From Bidens hawaiensis (Eukaryota; Streptophyta; Magnoliopsida; Asterales; Asteraceae): 64,000 bases of DNA. Positions within the stretch are counted from its first letter, which is position 1, and each line of letters begins with the position of its first letter. Where the stretch lies: contig JAIQDT010005768.1 in the NCBI GenBank assembly GCA_021521415.1, positions 91,222-155,221 of the forward strand, in the 5' to 3' direction. The position numbers and the translations under genes were made by a program. Positions 1 through 10,044 of the stretch are shown here, piece after piece. The notes under the pieces were generated by a model that did no database searches, was not told the DNA's origin, and was given only the letters and a program-made list of their open reading frames with translations.

Positions 1-400
1 CAATTAAGCCCTGATTGCATAATTGTCTAACTACATAAATTGGAAATTTGGAATCTGCAAGTTTTATGGGAGTGAGAGACGAATAGGTGCCTACTGTTTC
101 ACATCTCAAGTTGTCTTCGTTTAATTTTTTATGATTCCGATTTCTTGTTTATATTTTGTAGTAAAAGAAACGTTTAACAATTGTTATCTATCTTAATTTT
201 TTGGTAGGTTTCATTTTGATTTGATTGTGTTTACGTTTTTCATGAAATTCAAAAGGCAAGAATTTTTTTTGTGTCATTAAGGGAATGATGATATGGATTC
301 TAAGATTCTAAAATATAAAATCAAGGTTATTTGTAATATGTATTTTGTTTATTATGTCCAATGAAATTTGTTGATCACCATTGTTTTATTTCTTGATTAC
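1..400. other. AT-rich stretch without a gene
   Basis: No open frame with coding character, no terminal repeats and no tandem array are visible here. The LINE relic starts just downstream. Confidence 0.5.
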
Positions 401-403
401 TAG

Positions 404-830
404 GCTAGCTCCAGCAAAAATCTTAGATGGTTTGGAGAAATTGAGAAGGCATTTCTTTTGGCGCGGACACTTGGGTAAGAAAACCATAAACTGATTTCAT
501 GGGACAATAAGGTGATTGCTTCGAAACTGTTGGGGTCTAGGAACTCGCTTATTGAGGGTGGCTAACCTTGGCCTCTTATCTAAATGATCGTGGAGAATCT
601 GTAATATATGCTATCCATAAAACATCTAGATCGTTGGTGCCAATACTAGAGAAAGACTGATTGTTGGGGCTTGGAGCAAAGTAGCAAACTATGAGGTTGA
701 ATTCAAGAATTGCATCAAAGGTGTGATCGGTACGGGTAACAAAATTCGGTTTTGGTTAAACGTATGGACTGATTCGATTCCCCTAAGAGGATGATCCCTG
801 GAGCTGTTTGCAATTAATCACGGCTCAAAA
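404..830 (+). pseudogene. LINE (non-LTR retrotransposon) reverse transcriptase C-terminal relic
   Basis: Conceptual translation, with stops and frame changes, gives words typical of the end of plant LINE reverse transcriptases: LRRHFFWRGHLGKKTIN, then a piece like 'W-D-K-V-I-A-S-K', and later GTGNKIRFWLNVWTDSIPL. This matches the family pattern in which an 'FFWG...' segment and an 'sW.k...sk..GGLG' segment come before 'GnG...rFW.D.W'. Stops at the expected tryptophan near 450 and after the GG near 562 show the copy is dead. No poly(A) tail or target duplication was found, so both ends are unknown. The match is by motif only. Confidence 0.6.
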
Positions 831-849
831 AGGTTGTGTTGTAATAGCT

Positions 850-3300
850 TGCTATAAAAGGTTCGGTGATTTGGTTTTGTGGGATTGAAGATGGCAAAGA
901 TTGTCTTCATCGGTGGTAGAATTGAATCAATTACAACGAACTCACAGGAAAATGAATATCGTTCACGAAAGTTTAATTTTTGGTACAATCAATTACACAG
1001 AAAATTTATGATAATACTAAAAGTGAAAATAGAAAGGTTTCTTAATGGAACAATTGGATTTCGAAGAAGGTTAACATATTCTGTTGGAGGAGCCACATGC
1101 TAGATTGCATGCGACCAATGCACTGGCAAAAAGGAATATTCATGTAAGCTTGGATTCTCGTTGTTTTGCTCGACCTTTCAGAGTCGGCTTAACGTTGGAT
1201 GGTCTCATGATCTTGGACTATAGAAATATTGCGGAATATTGCCTATGATGCAAAATTAACCTGTTTTATGCTTTCTCAATAAAATGTATGTCGAGTATCA
1301 TAAGTTTACCTACCAAAGTTCTACTAAACAAGAACCGTACAAGAAGTGTTTAACGGAGTTAATATGACGAAAGAAGGGAGAATTGAAGAAAGAAAGCTGC
1401 TAGGATTTTATTTTGGGTAACGACAAGATTAAAGAATATTGCCATTGGAAAAAATGATGTATTATTTTTTTATATTTCGCAATTGCAAAAGTGTAACTAT
1501 TGGTTATCAGTACTTATTTGTTGTATTTTCCCTTTAGTTTTAATAAAATTCTACGAAAACCAATATACTTTCATCATATATGAGAACTCTATAATTAATA
1601 CCTACTATGTTTGGCCCTTGCCATTTATGTTCTTAGTTCACCAATTTGTTCAAAGGTAAAAATGTTAAAATAAAATAAAACAAAAACCACAATATTAAAT
1701 TTTTATTATTATTATTTTTTTGTTCACGATCTAGAGACTTTGATTGTTGGGTATGTAGTTTATTGCTGCCAAGGTTCTTGAAATCATAATTGAACGCCCC
1801 TTTCATTAAATTTTTAGTATAATGCTTCTTCTTTAGAAATATGAAGTAATTTCAATCTAATCATTCACTAATTTTCTTTTCACTAAAACATTAATTCAAT
1901 TTTCTTTTAACCTTTAATTAATTCCCAATTTTTCTAACTTAAAAAATCAATTAAAACCTTCCTTAACAAGCCTCATCTATGTATCACATCAGAAGTTCCA
2001 AACCTTAATGAGATAGAAATCGGCGTTCAACATTGTTTGCACACCAAATCGCTATGGGATAGAAATCGGCGTTCAAATTTTTTATCTTCAAATCGCTATG
2101 TTTTCATATCCCAAATCCCTATTCCATTAATTTCATACCACAAGTCCATATTCCATTAATTTCATACTCCAAAGTCCAAATCTCTATTCTAGTCAGTTAT
2201 CATATCTTTATTTCCTCCCAAATTCCCATTTCGATTGTATCCAACACTAATACTACCCCAAATATGTATTTTCCAATTGAACAATATGATAGAAACCGAT
2301 TATTTATTCGATTAACGCCTCATATGTCGATTTATTGTATGTTCACTTTTGAATGTGATGGCCTTTCCAAAAACTGATTGGAAAAGGGCGTATACGGCTG
2401 TTCATTGTTTATTAAGCAACACAAATTAGTTTGATTTTACTTCAATTACCGGGTCAATTGGTTCTATTTATTGGATCATCGGGTACTTGAATGATGAAAG
2501 ATAATTTAATCTTACTGTCATATACAAATACACGTTTTTAATAGATCAATGAGGCCAAGTTTTTTCAGAGTTGTTCTCCATGCACACAAAAATTAGCTCG
2601 TAAACATCTTTTTTAGTTATTATTTACTTTATATAATTTTTTATATGAATGAAAAACTTGGATTAGTTATAACTATTTACATTTAATTTTGGTTTTACGT
2701 ACTAGATATGCATAATTTTCTGATCAGTATAACAATTTTCAAAATAATTATTGTTGTATTTGTTAATTTATCAATTAACAATTTTGAGTTGATCTATACT
2801 CATAGTATGTTTATAGAAGTTTTTCAATTGTGAAGCATGAGAAAATGTGAGAGAAAAAAGTTAATGGCTTCACTGGATCATTGGATCTAAGTTTTTTTTG
2901 GCAATAAAGTTATTTATAAAAATAAGATTTTGATTTATATTTTATTGTGGTAAGAAAGTAGAATCTACCCGGGGTGTTATAGTAAATTGGTAAATTGTCA
3001 TTTTATTTTAGACAAATGCAACTCAAAGTATAAATATAACATTTTTTAACTTACTATACTATTGTATATTTGAGTAGGAACATACACAAATTTCTTAAAT
3101 ATATTTTATGTTTTTGTTAGTATTAGTAACCTTCATGACTGATGAGAAACCTGAGTCTATATATAATGTATCGGAGATTGTTTTGAAGAAAACAAAAAGA
3201 AATTCGAGAGCTGGACAATTAGAAGATGAAAAGTTAGAAAAACATGTCAAAAAGTGATAATTTTGTTTTTAAGAACCCTAGATAATATATAAATTTGAGC
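850..3300. other. AT-rich gene-free stretch
   Basis: No gene is supported. The short frame at 879-1103 has no recognisable domain. Two short direct repeats are visible: GATAGAAATCGGCGTTCAA near 2012 and 2058, and CAAATCGCTATG near 2045 and 2089. The rest is ordinary AT-rich plant intergenic DNA. Confidence 0.45.
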
Positions 3301-3313
3301 ATTTTAATTTTTC

Positions 3314-3345
3314 AACCCGTGTAACACACGGGTTTTTAACCCAGT
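3314..3345 (+). repeat. Helitron-like 3' terminal hairpin
   Basis: A short palindrome of AACCCGTG and CACACGGGTT is followed by a few bases and CCAGT. Helitrons end in a GC-rich hairpin followed within about 10 bases by CTRR; here the end would read CCAG, so it is imperfect. The 5' end (a TC after an A) could not be placed in the AT-rich sequence upstream. It could equally be a chance hairpin. Confidence 0.3.
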
Positions 3346-3929
3346 AGCTAATAAACAACATTGTTGTTAATGGTATGTCTGTTTGACTCGGTTTTCGGCC
3401 CTACTGAAACCAAAATTGAAAGTTTTAATTAAGAAATTTTGAAAATTAATCATTTCTTAGGTTGGAAATGTTACACTTATGGTATGCACAATCAATGGTC
3501 AATACTTTAAGATGCATGTCGGATATCTTTCTGAAAAGTAAGAAAAATAAATTAAATTACCTAAAATAAAAAGCAATAAGCCGCGACCCTAGTTGAATTT
3601 TAAGCTTCGATATCATGTTGTTCAAAATTATACCGGTTTTGGTTAGTTTAAAATTGAACACGTGAAGACATTTAACTAAACTGATTGTGTTCGTGTTAAC
3701 CTGACAATGTATGAGTTTAGCTCATTTCACACATATATGTTTTGTTATATTTTTTTAGATGTGTTTTATATCATAACATGGTTGGGTATTTTATGTTAAA
3801 TTAAGTTCAAAATTCTAAAGTGATATTGCTAAAACATTTTGTAATAAATTGTATTTAATTTTATTATAAGTTAAAGTTTTAAAAGTAAAAAAGATATGTT
3901 TAATTAATAGACAAAATAAAGATAGTAAC

Positions 3930-4018
3930 AATTAATGCTTAAGATATCAAGAAAAAGGAGAATAACTTACAACCACCACAATAATAATTAATGCTAAAGA
4001 TATCACGAAAAAGGAAGA
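3930..4018 (+). repeat. Short tandem duplication upstream of the inverted repeat
   Basis: Two copies of a roughly 32-bp segment (ATTAATGCTTAAGATATCAA with minor changes, then GAAAAAGGA) start near 3930 and 3986, 56 bp apart. They lie just 5' of the TATA box at 4025. Confidence 0.6.
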
Positions 4019-4024
4019 AACGCT

Positions 4025-4032
4025 TATAAATA
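4025..4032 (+). promoter_or_regulatory. TATA box upstream of the long inverted repeat
   Basis: A perfect TATAAATA stands about 45 bp before the left arm of the inverted repeat, in a context (GC..TTATAAATACCAC) normal for plant Pol II promoters. It would direct transcription into the hairpin. Such sites also occur by chance in AT-rich DNA. Confidence 0.4.
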
Positions 4033-4069
4033 CCACAAGAGAGAAAGAGTAAATCCAAAATATTTTTGC

Positions 4070-4910
4070 TGTATATCAATCTGTTCACATAAAATGAAAC
4101 ATCTATTCACGTTATCACTTTTTTGCTCGTGGTTGCCGCCACAGCTTCCACCGCTAACCCGAACACCACAATCAGCATTTACATGATAGCATCGACTACC
4201 ATAATTCACCATTGCCATCCTCATTTTCATCTTCCTGCAAACCAACTGTACAATGCATTTACTTTGCCACCAACCCATGCTTTCACCAACAACTTTCAAA
4301 CAACAATGGGAAAAGACGACCCCGATAAAAAGTTTTCATATGATCGGAAGAAAAAGATGAGGAAATTTGCTGAAAGAATTGGTTGGAAGATGTCAATGAA
4401 AGATGAAATGATAATTTAGGGATTTTGCAAGGATAGTGCGGGATACTAAACTTGTGTAGTAACCCAATATCCTTGCAAAATCCTAGGATCATCTCTTCAT
4501 CTCTCTTTAACATCTTCCATCCATTTCGTTCAACAAATTCCTAAACCTTTTCCTTCTTATCCTTTGATAAGGATTGTTCTTCCCATTGATGTTTGCAAGT
4601 TATTGGTGAAGACATGGATTTATGGCAAAGCACATTCGTTGTGCAGTTAGTTTGTAGGAGGGTGAAATTGGTGATGGTATTGGTGAATTCGGAGTGCTAC
4701 TATTCCTCGGCATGACAAAAGGTGGTGAGGTTTGCCGGTGATGGAGGTAGTGTGCTCGGAAATGGTAGTCGATGATATGATATCAGTGCTGATTGTGATG
4801 CTGAGGTTCACAGTGGAAGCTATGGGGACAACACAAGCATTGAACTTGAGGAACTTTGGGTCAGTTGAAGTGAATATATGTCATGTCATAAATTATCTAT
4901 GTATATCAAG
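4070..4910. repeat. Long imperfect inverted repeat (about 365- and 440-bp arms), candidate hairpin RNA locus
   Basis: The reverse complement of 4070-4435 aligns along almost its whole length with 4467-4910 at roughly three-quarters identity by eye. The arms meet at a 31-bp spacer (4436-4466) bounded by GATTTTGCAAGGATA and TATCCTTGCAAAAT. Neither arm keeps a convincing long reading frame, so this is an inverted duplication of some genomic segment rather than two genes. The short frames over it (4024-4299, 4123-4419, 4283-4513, 4732-4947) are by-products. A transcript from the TATA box at 4025 would fold into a long hairpin, the structure proposed for young miRNA and siRNA loci. No TIR-type terminal motif marks it as a MITE. 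Confidence 0.7.
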
Positions 4911-5036
4911 AACATTATGCAATGCGTGCATTGGTACACCGATGTGAATTAGTATACTATTAGTTAATTCACACATTCTGCAATGCGTGCATTGATACAC
5001 CGATGGAAACCATTTGCACTCGATGTATATCAAGAA
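4900..5036 (+). repeat. Interleaved short direct repeats
   Basis: TGCAATGCGTGCATTG plus TACACCGATG occurs at 4918 and again at 4979. TGTATATCAAGAACAT occurs at 4900 and 5021. The two pairs interleave, suggesting a local duplication at the right border of the inverted repeat. Confidence 0.6.
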
Positions 5037-5420
5037 CATCATCACTGTCTTTATTTACATTATTTGCTATTATCAATCTGTTTGTGTATCTGGGGTCTTT
5101 GATTTTCCTTTTTGGAGTGTCACATATTACAAGCATTCTTTTGTTCTCTGTCATTTTAATAAATACTCAAATTTGCAAGGTATTTGCCGTATTGGTCTTA
5201 CGTTGAAATATTATATTTAACCAACAGTGGTGAATACTTCTCATCATGGAAAGATTTAATAGGTGTTTGAATAATAGTGTATAAGTTTGCATGTTGAATT
5301 GATTGTTTCAATTTTCATAAAGCAAGTGGATTTATAAATTAAAAATGGCGTGTTTAACCCAAAAACTTTTTGATTCAAATTACTCCTCGAGCACTGCTAC
5401 CCACATTCTAAGCTGTGATG

Positions 5421-5622
5421 CTTGTGGCTTCTCGATGACGGCAGCTGCAAGCATCGCAATTTATGAAAATTGGGATAGTTGGAGTGGACGTGAGTGATAC
5501 CATAAAGTCTGTGTATCCGTATTAGAAATAGTAAACATTTTTATGTTTAAGATATTATTATTTGTATTTGTAATCAATAATATTATACTTATGGCATTAT
5601 TAGTTAGGTTATAATATTGATA
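5421..5622 (+). repeat. Dispersed repeat, copy 1 (partner at 16722-16905)
   Basis: About 200 bp beginning CTTGTGGCTTCTCGA is matched in the same orientation by 16722-16905, including the shared AGAAATAGTAAACATTTTTA and TTTGTATTTGTAAT segments. One frame reads ACGFSMTAAASIAIYENWDS and ends in a stop, and the partner has a similar reading, so both may be relics of one coding end plus its 3' flank. The protein was not recognised. Confidence 0.6.
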
Positions 5623-5689
5623 GTGGCAACGATATAATCATAATAAAATTAGGGTTTATGTGTTTTGGATACAATATTGATCAACCGTG

Positions 5690-6110
5690 ATAAGGTTTGT
5701 GACAGAATTTGAAACAAGAATAAAAACAAACATGGAATGTAACCGTACTATATTGATAAGGATCAAAAGATCTTGGTGAGTTTACATTCATCTACTATAT
5801 ATACACAGAATAAGGGCATCTCTAATAACGGGTCAAGGAAACCGTCGCGACTGTTGGCCCATTAATCGTTTGACGGTTCAGCAACCATAATATGTCATAA
5901 TTAGTATTTAGTCCTTATACTAACCTAATATAATAATACTGTCACAGATAATACATTAATAATACATATGATGTTTAATACTCCAATATCCTCCCTTAAA
6001 CATCACATGGTTTAAGAGAGGTCTTGTTCATTGAGAGGCTTGCATGTGCTTCCTTTACTGCATTTGTTGCTGCTTGGAAATTGAAAGTACGCCACAATTT
6101 ACAATTAAGG
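5690..6110 (-). mobile_element. Probable Copia LTR and 3' end relic
   Basis: Read on the minus strand, 6000-5983 is TTTAAGGGAGGATATTGG, a typical Copia polypurine tract and LTR junction. It is followed by AT-rich LTR-like sequence ending near 5690 with CTGTCACA. Upstream on the same strand, translation gives fragments like the end of a Copia pol. No second LTR or target duplication was found. Confidence 0.35.
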
Positions 6111-6987
6111 ATAAATTTAAGAGTTCGATTTTCATGATTCCTTTGAAGTAAGGAGGTACTGACCATACCAATATGTAGGATCCATCGGATATTAGTTTAA
6201 AAACAATCAACCATAATTTCAAATCTTTTCCTTAAAATCTCTATGTATTTGTGAACAAAATTGTGTTCACCTAACAAATCCATAAACACCATGCAATTTT
6301 TAAAGGTTTTAAACTCTATGGTAGAGATAATTGCCATATTAAAGTCAAACTCATTTTCAAGTGATAGAGACTCGAGATAAACCTCTAATAGTGTTTATGA
6401 CTTAATACACGTTTCTGCATTACGAATTTCCTTTCGCTTCTTATCATCCTTTTCCATATTATTTTCACTTTCATCATGCACCATGTCAGTTTATTCTACA
6501 AACTAACAAGAACCACATGCATTGTAATGGTAGATATTGAATTACAACACTCTAGTGATGAGCTCGCTACCAAAAGCAATAATTTGGTAAAATGCCGACA
6601 CCGTACCGATACGGTCAATACCAAAACCTCAAAAAGTTGGTACCGAATTGGTAACATTAGTACCCGTTTCGTTACGTTACCGTGTATCATTTTCTCACCC
6701 CTACATATACTCTACATATCATAGTTATTCCATCGATTCAATCTAATGATGACTCAAATCCTCAATAATCAACGTTATATTAATCTTTTAACCACTTGAC
6801 TAATATAACTGTAAACCACAAAAATGACACAAAGCTTGAGTATTATGAATCCAGGTAATAATAAGAGGATACAACTCTAAAATCCATATTAATAATTACA
6901 ACAGTAGATCCAAACAGTAGAACCATTACTACAAAAGATTATATCATATTACAGATCCTATTTTTGTGATCTGTCGAAACTTACAAT
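6111..6987. other. Gene-free stretch before the young Gypsy element
   Basis: No gene supported. Around 6596-6680 short repeats of GTACCG/CGGTACC type occur. The sequence leads up to the GACTC target duplication at 6988. Confidence 0.45.
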
Positions 6988-7465
6988 GACTCTGTAAGGC
7001 CCCGAACCCGGTAGCCCTACTTTAGCGTCGGATTTACTCATAAACACAGTTCTTCAAATCAGAGTTTATTAAAACTTTTCGCGGAATATAAAACATCAAT
7101 CATTTGTTACAAAACGTTAAACCTTTTCTTTGATACCATAACACAAAACTTTATATTTAAAACATCTTTACTTCTTTCTTCAGATGCCAGCCGTTCAATC
7201 CATGCCGTGTGTCATCCTCATGCTAACTCTGTAATCAGCTCACCTGCGTGCATACTAAAAGTCAGCTACGCTGAGTGAGTTCTAGTTAATCAAACGCCAT
7301 ACAATACATACACATACATACATATCCGTAGATACATATCCATACTTTACTAGTTACCCTTCTGTTCTACTTACATACTTGCTACCATACATACATACAT
7401 ATCTACAATCACTATCCTCAGTCTACCGAGAGTACGTTCATAGTTCACCGTCTATACCTGTACTC

Positions 7466-7895
7466 AAGGTCGTGAACACGTACAAAGGTCCGCAGTCCTT
7501 ACCTATGTTCACCCTTTATGGTACGTGCAAGGTCCGCTGTCCTTCCCTATACCATCCTACATCCACAACACGTACAAGGTCCACAGTCCTCCCCTATGTT
7601 GCAACCTAAACCATAGCACGTACGAGGTCCGCAGTCCTCCCCTATGCTACCACAATACAACTACAGCACGTATAAGGTCCACAGTCCTTTCCTATGCTGA
7701 TGCCTATCTATAATACGTATAAGGTCCGCAGTCCTTAACTACGTTGTCGTCTATTATCTGTAACACGTATAAGGCCCACCGTCCCTATCTACGTTTACAT
7801 ATATCATCTACTTTACGTATAAGGCCCGCAGTCCTTAACTACGTTTACATCTATCATCTACTTTACGTATAAGGCCCGCAGTCCTTAACTACGCC
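7466..7895. repeat. LTR tandem array B (partner 12110-12539)
   Basis: About ten degenerate units of 35-60 bp are built on ACGTAYAAGGTCCGCAGTCC, each followed by a variable spacer such as TTACCTATG or TTAACTACG. The last two units are almost identical. It lies 470-900 bp from the TGTAAGG end, the place where related LTRs in this window carry arrays of other sequence. Confidence 0.85.
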
Positions 7896-8101
7896 ATCAC
7901 CAGCCGAGTCTATGTCCGACAAAAGCTAGAGGGATTTGCCATCCTAACTTACTATGTCGAACGTAGAACTCACATACCATTCGTGTACCTGTATACACCT
8001 ACTTCACATATACAATAATTACATCATAGCATAAGAACACCCTAGGCGTTCTTTACATCATTCATTTAACAACCATACCTCTTGTCGATACGTGCAATAT
8101 C

Positions 8102-8220
8102 CGAAGATCGTTCACGCCCCGACAAGTATTCATTTGAAATGTTCATACATCTTCGATGTATAATATTCGTACCTTTATTTTTGACCTGACAGTACTCGCA
8201 ATATCCGAAGATCGTTCACG
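8102..8220 (-). promoter_or_regulatory. Two copies of a conserved LTR motif CGAAGATCGTTCACG
   Basis: The 15-mer occurs at 8102-8116 and 8206-8220, each preceded by GCAATATC. It recurs in the right LTR (12746, 12850) and in the solo LTRs at 29481, 39844 and 39946 (reverse) and 56737, although flanking sequence has diverged. GTACGTG and CACGTAC around it can pair into a short stem. The role is unknown. Confidence 0.6.
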
Positions 8221-8495
8221 TACCGACAAGCAACCATTCATATCCATCACATATATCACATATGGCATACACTTATCACTTAGGATAAATGTATTAACAA
8301 CACATCGAGTATGCACACAGCCCCGAAAACATAACACATAAATGGGGCTAGAAACTCACCTGAATACTGTTACGCTCTCCGTTAATAGTTATTCCCCTCT
8401 TGAGCTGTGCACGGCTAACTGTATAATATTTACACGTATCAATTAGCTACTACTACTTATGTTGCGTTTCTATCTTTATATGACCCACAACGAAC

Positions 8496-8583
8496 GGGGG
8501 TCCGGGGGCAGCGCCCCTGGTAGCGGGGTTCTAGGGGCGGCAGCCCCTAGCGGGGTCCAAGGGGCAGAGCCCCTGGCTGGGGT
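8496..8583. repeat. Three GC-rich hairpins in tandem (partner 13140-13227)
   Basis: Three units of the form AGGGGC-NNN-GCCCCT (loops AGC, GGC/AGC and AGA) are joined by GCGGGGTCC-like linkers. Each can form a perfect short stem. They are far more GC-rich than the rest of the LTR. Confidence 0.8.
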
Positions 8584-8669
8584 TAAACTGCCAGGTCAGC
8601 TTGGAAAAATTTTATTTTCGATAACTGCCTTAACACATTTTCCATTAGGTTTTTAATTTATTTTATAAA

Positions 8670-9040
8670 CGAACTTCACTTCAGGCGAAGTTAAACCTTA
8701 GGCGAACTTGGCTTCAGGCGAAGTTATACCTTAGGCGAACTTGGCTTCAGGCGAAGTTAAACCTTAGGCGAACTTGGCTTCAGGCGAAGTTAAACCTTAG
8801 GCGAACTTGGCTTCAGGCGAAGTTATACCTTAGGCGAACTTGGCTTCAGGCGAAGTTAAACCTTAGGCGAACTTGGCTTCAGGCGAAGTTATACCTTAGG
8901 CGAACTTGGCTTCAGGCGAAGTTATACCTTAGGCGAACTTGGCCGTAGGCGAAGTTATACCTTAGGCGAAGTTACGCTTGAAGGCGAAGTTACGCTTGAA
9001 GGCGAAGTTCATCAGGCGAACTTGATCTTGCAGGCGAAGT
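8670..9040. repeat. LTR tandem array A (partner 13316-13684)
   Basis: About nine units of 35-38 bp alternate GGCGAACTTGG with AGGCGAAGTTAAACC (or TATACC), then shorter units near 8975-9040. Because GGCGAACTT and the inverse of GGCGAAGTT are related, the transcript can form many local stems. It lies about 370 bp downstream of the TATA box in transcription direction. Confidence 0.88.
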
Positions 9041-9602
9041 TGTCGCGCTGCAGATCTGTTTGCCCATAACTCCTTCGTTTCTTAGCCAAATAACTCGATT
9101 TTGGTACCCACGGAACCGTATGATCGGCGCCTACAAACCCCAACCATCAAATCGGCCTAAAATCGACGTTTTAGGGGTCCGATTTGGGCAGTTGGGTTTC
9201 GGGTCCGGTTAACCCATCCAATCCTAACCATTTTCAGTAATAATAGCTTTGTTAGATTAGTTCTTACCTTACCAACTCAGATCTATCAACAAATCTCGGG
9301 TCTCGGCTTCGAATCTAGATCGGTTAGAATGTGTGTTTTGAGGGTGTAAGGAGTGTGTGTTAGGGAGTTTGGTGAGAAAATGAGATATTTTGGGATTTTG
9401 GGGGTATTTATATCCCTGAAATCCCATTCTCATTTAACCTATCTCAATTAACCCAAGTCCATAACCCACTTCCATTACCCGACACTAGCCCGACCCATAC
9501 CAACTCCTATTCTTTTATTTATTTCCTGATAACCCGAGTAAACTTCCCATCTATTAATAAGTAATATAATTAATATTACCTTTGAAATTTCGGGATGTTA
9601 CA

Positions 9603-9618
9603 AGTCTTCCCTCCTTAA
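9603..9618 (-). other. Polypurine tract of the gag-only element
   Basis: On the minus strand the bases just before the 3' LTR read AAGGAGGGAAGACT, then TGTAACATCC. This is the normal position and composition of the plus-strand primer. The 430 bp between it and the gag stop hold no gene. Confidence 0.75.
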
Positions 9619-10044
9619 AGAGGTTTCGTCCCCGAAACCTAACTTATTCCCTATAAAAGGAAAACTTCTTACATTTACACGTTTTATAGAATTGCCTTCG
9701 CTTTCTGAGTTACCCTTCCTACTTCCGACTTTACAGCCATCGAATGGTGGTCATGTGTTTTAGCTATTTAAGGTAGCTTGTCCATGAGACCCTCGATGCA
9801 CCAAGACTCATCTCATCCTTCTAAGGGTTTCGATTAGTACTTTTAACACTATTGTCTAAAACAACATTTCACCATAACATAATAATCATTCTTAACCAAA
9901 CTCAAAATAATTACACGCCACAGATAAACATAAGTTTTAAACCTTAACACAAAACAAGTTCTTAAGCAAATGTAATTTAATAAAACCATTGCATGAGCAA
10001 TTATTCCTTCATCAGGTGTTCCTCTCTGCAGTTTCCCAAAGTCT

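Larger units (their letters stand above)
6993..9602 (-). repeat. 3' LTR of the gag-only Gypsy element
   Basis: A 2610-bp LTR with TG...CA ends. In transcription order (minus) it holds a TATA box at 9405-9412, array A (8670-9040), GC hairpins (8496-8583), a CAG/GTGAGT donor-like site at 8360/8359, two copies of CGAAGATCGTTCACG (8102 and 8206) and array B (7466-7895). Short frames inside it, such as 7379-7609 and 8459-8656, recur in the right LTR and are by-products of the repeats. Confidence 0.93.

Noticed and set aside
6476..6724. 82-codon plus-strand frame
   Set aside because: There is no recognisable domain, it lies on short GTACCG-type repeats and an antisense frame overlaps it.
7379..8656. 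Several 60-80 codon frames in the LTRs, each present twice
   Set aside because: They recur exactly 4644 bp away because the LTRs are duplicated, and they translate tandem arrays.
8670..9040. Regular repeats with spacers that resemble a CRISPR array
   Set aside because: Units are too short and degenerate, spacers are themselves repeated, no cas genes occur, and the array lies inside a plant LTR.
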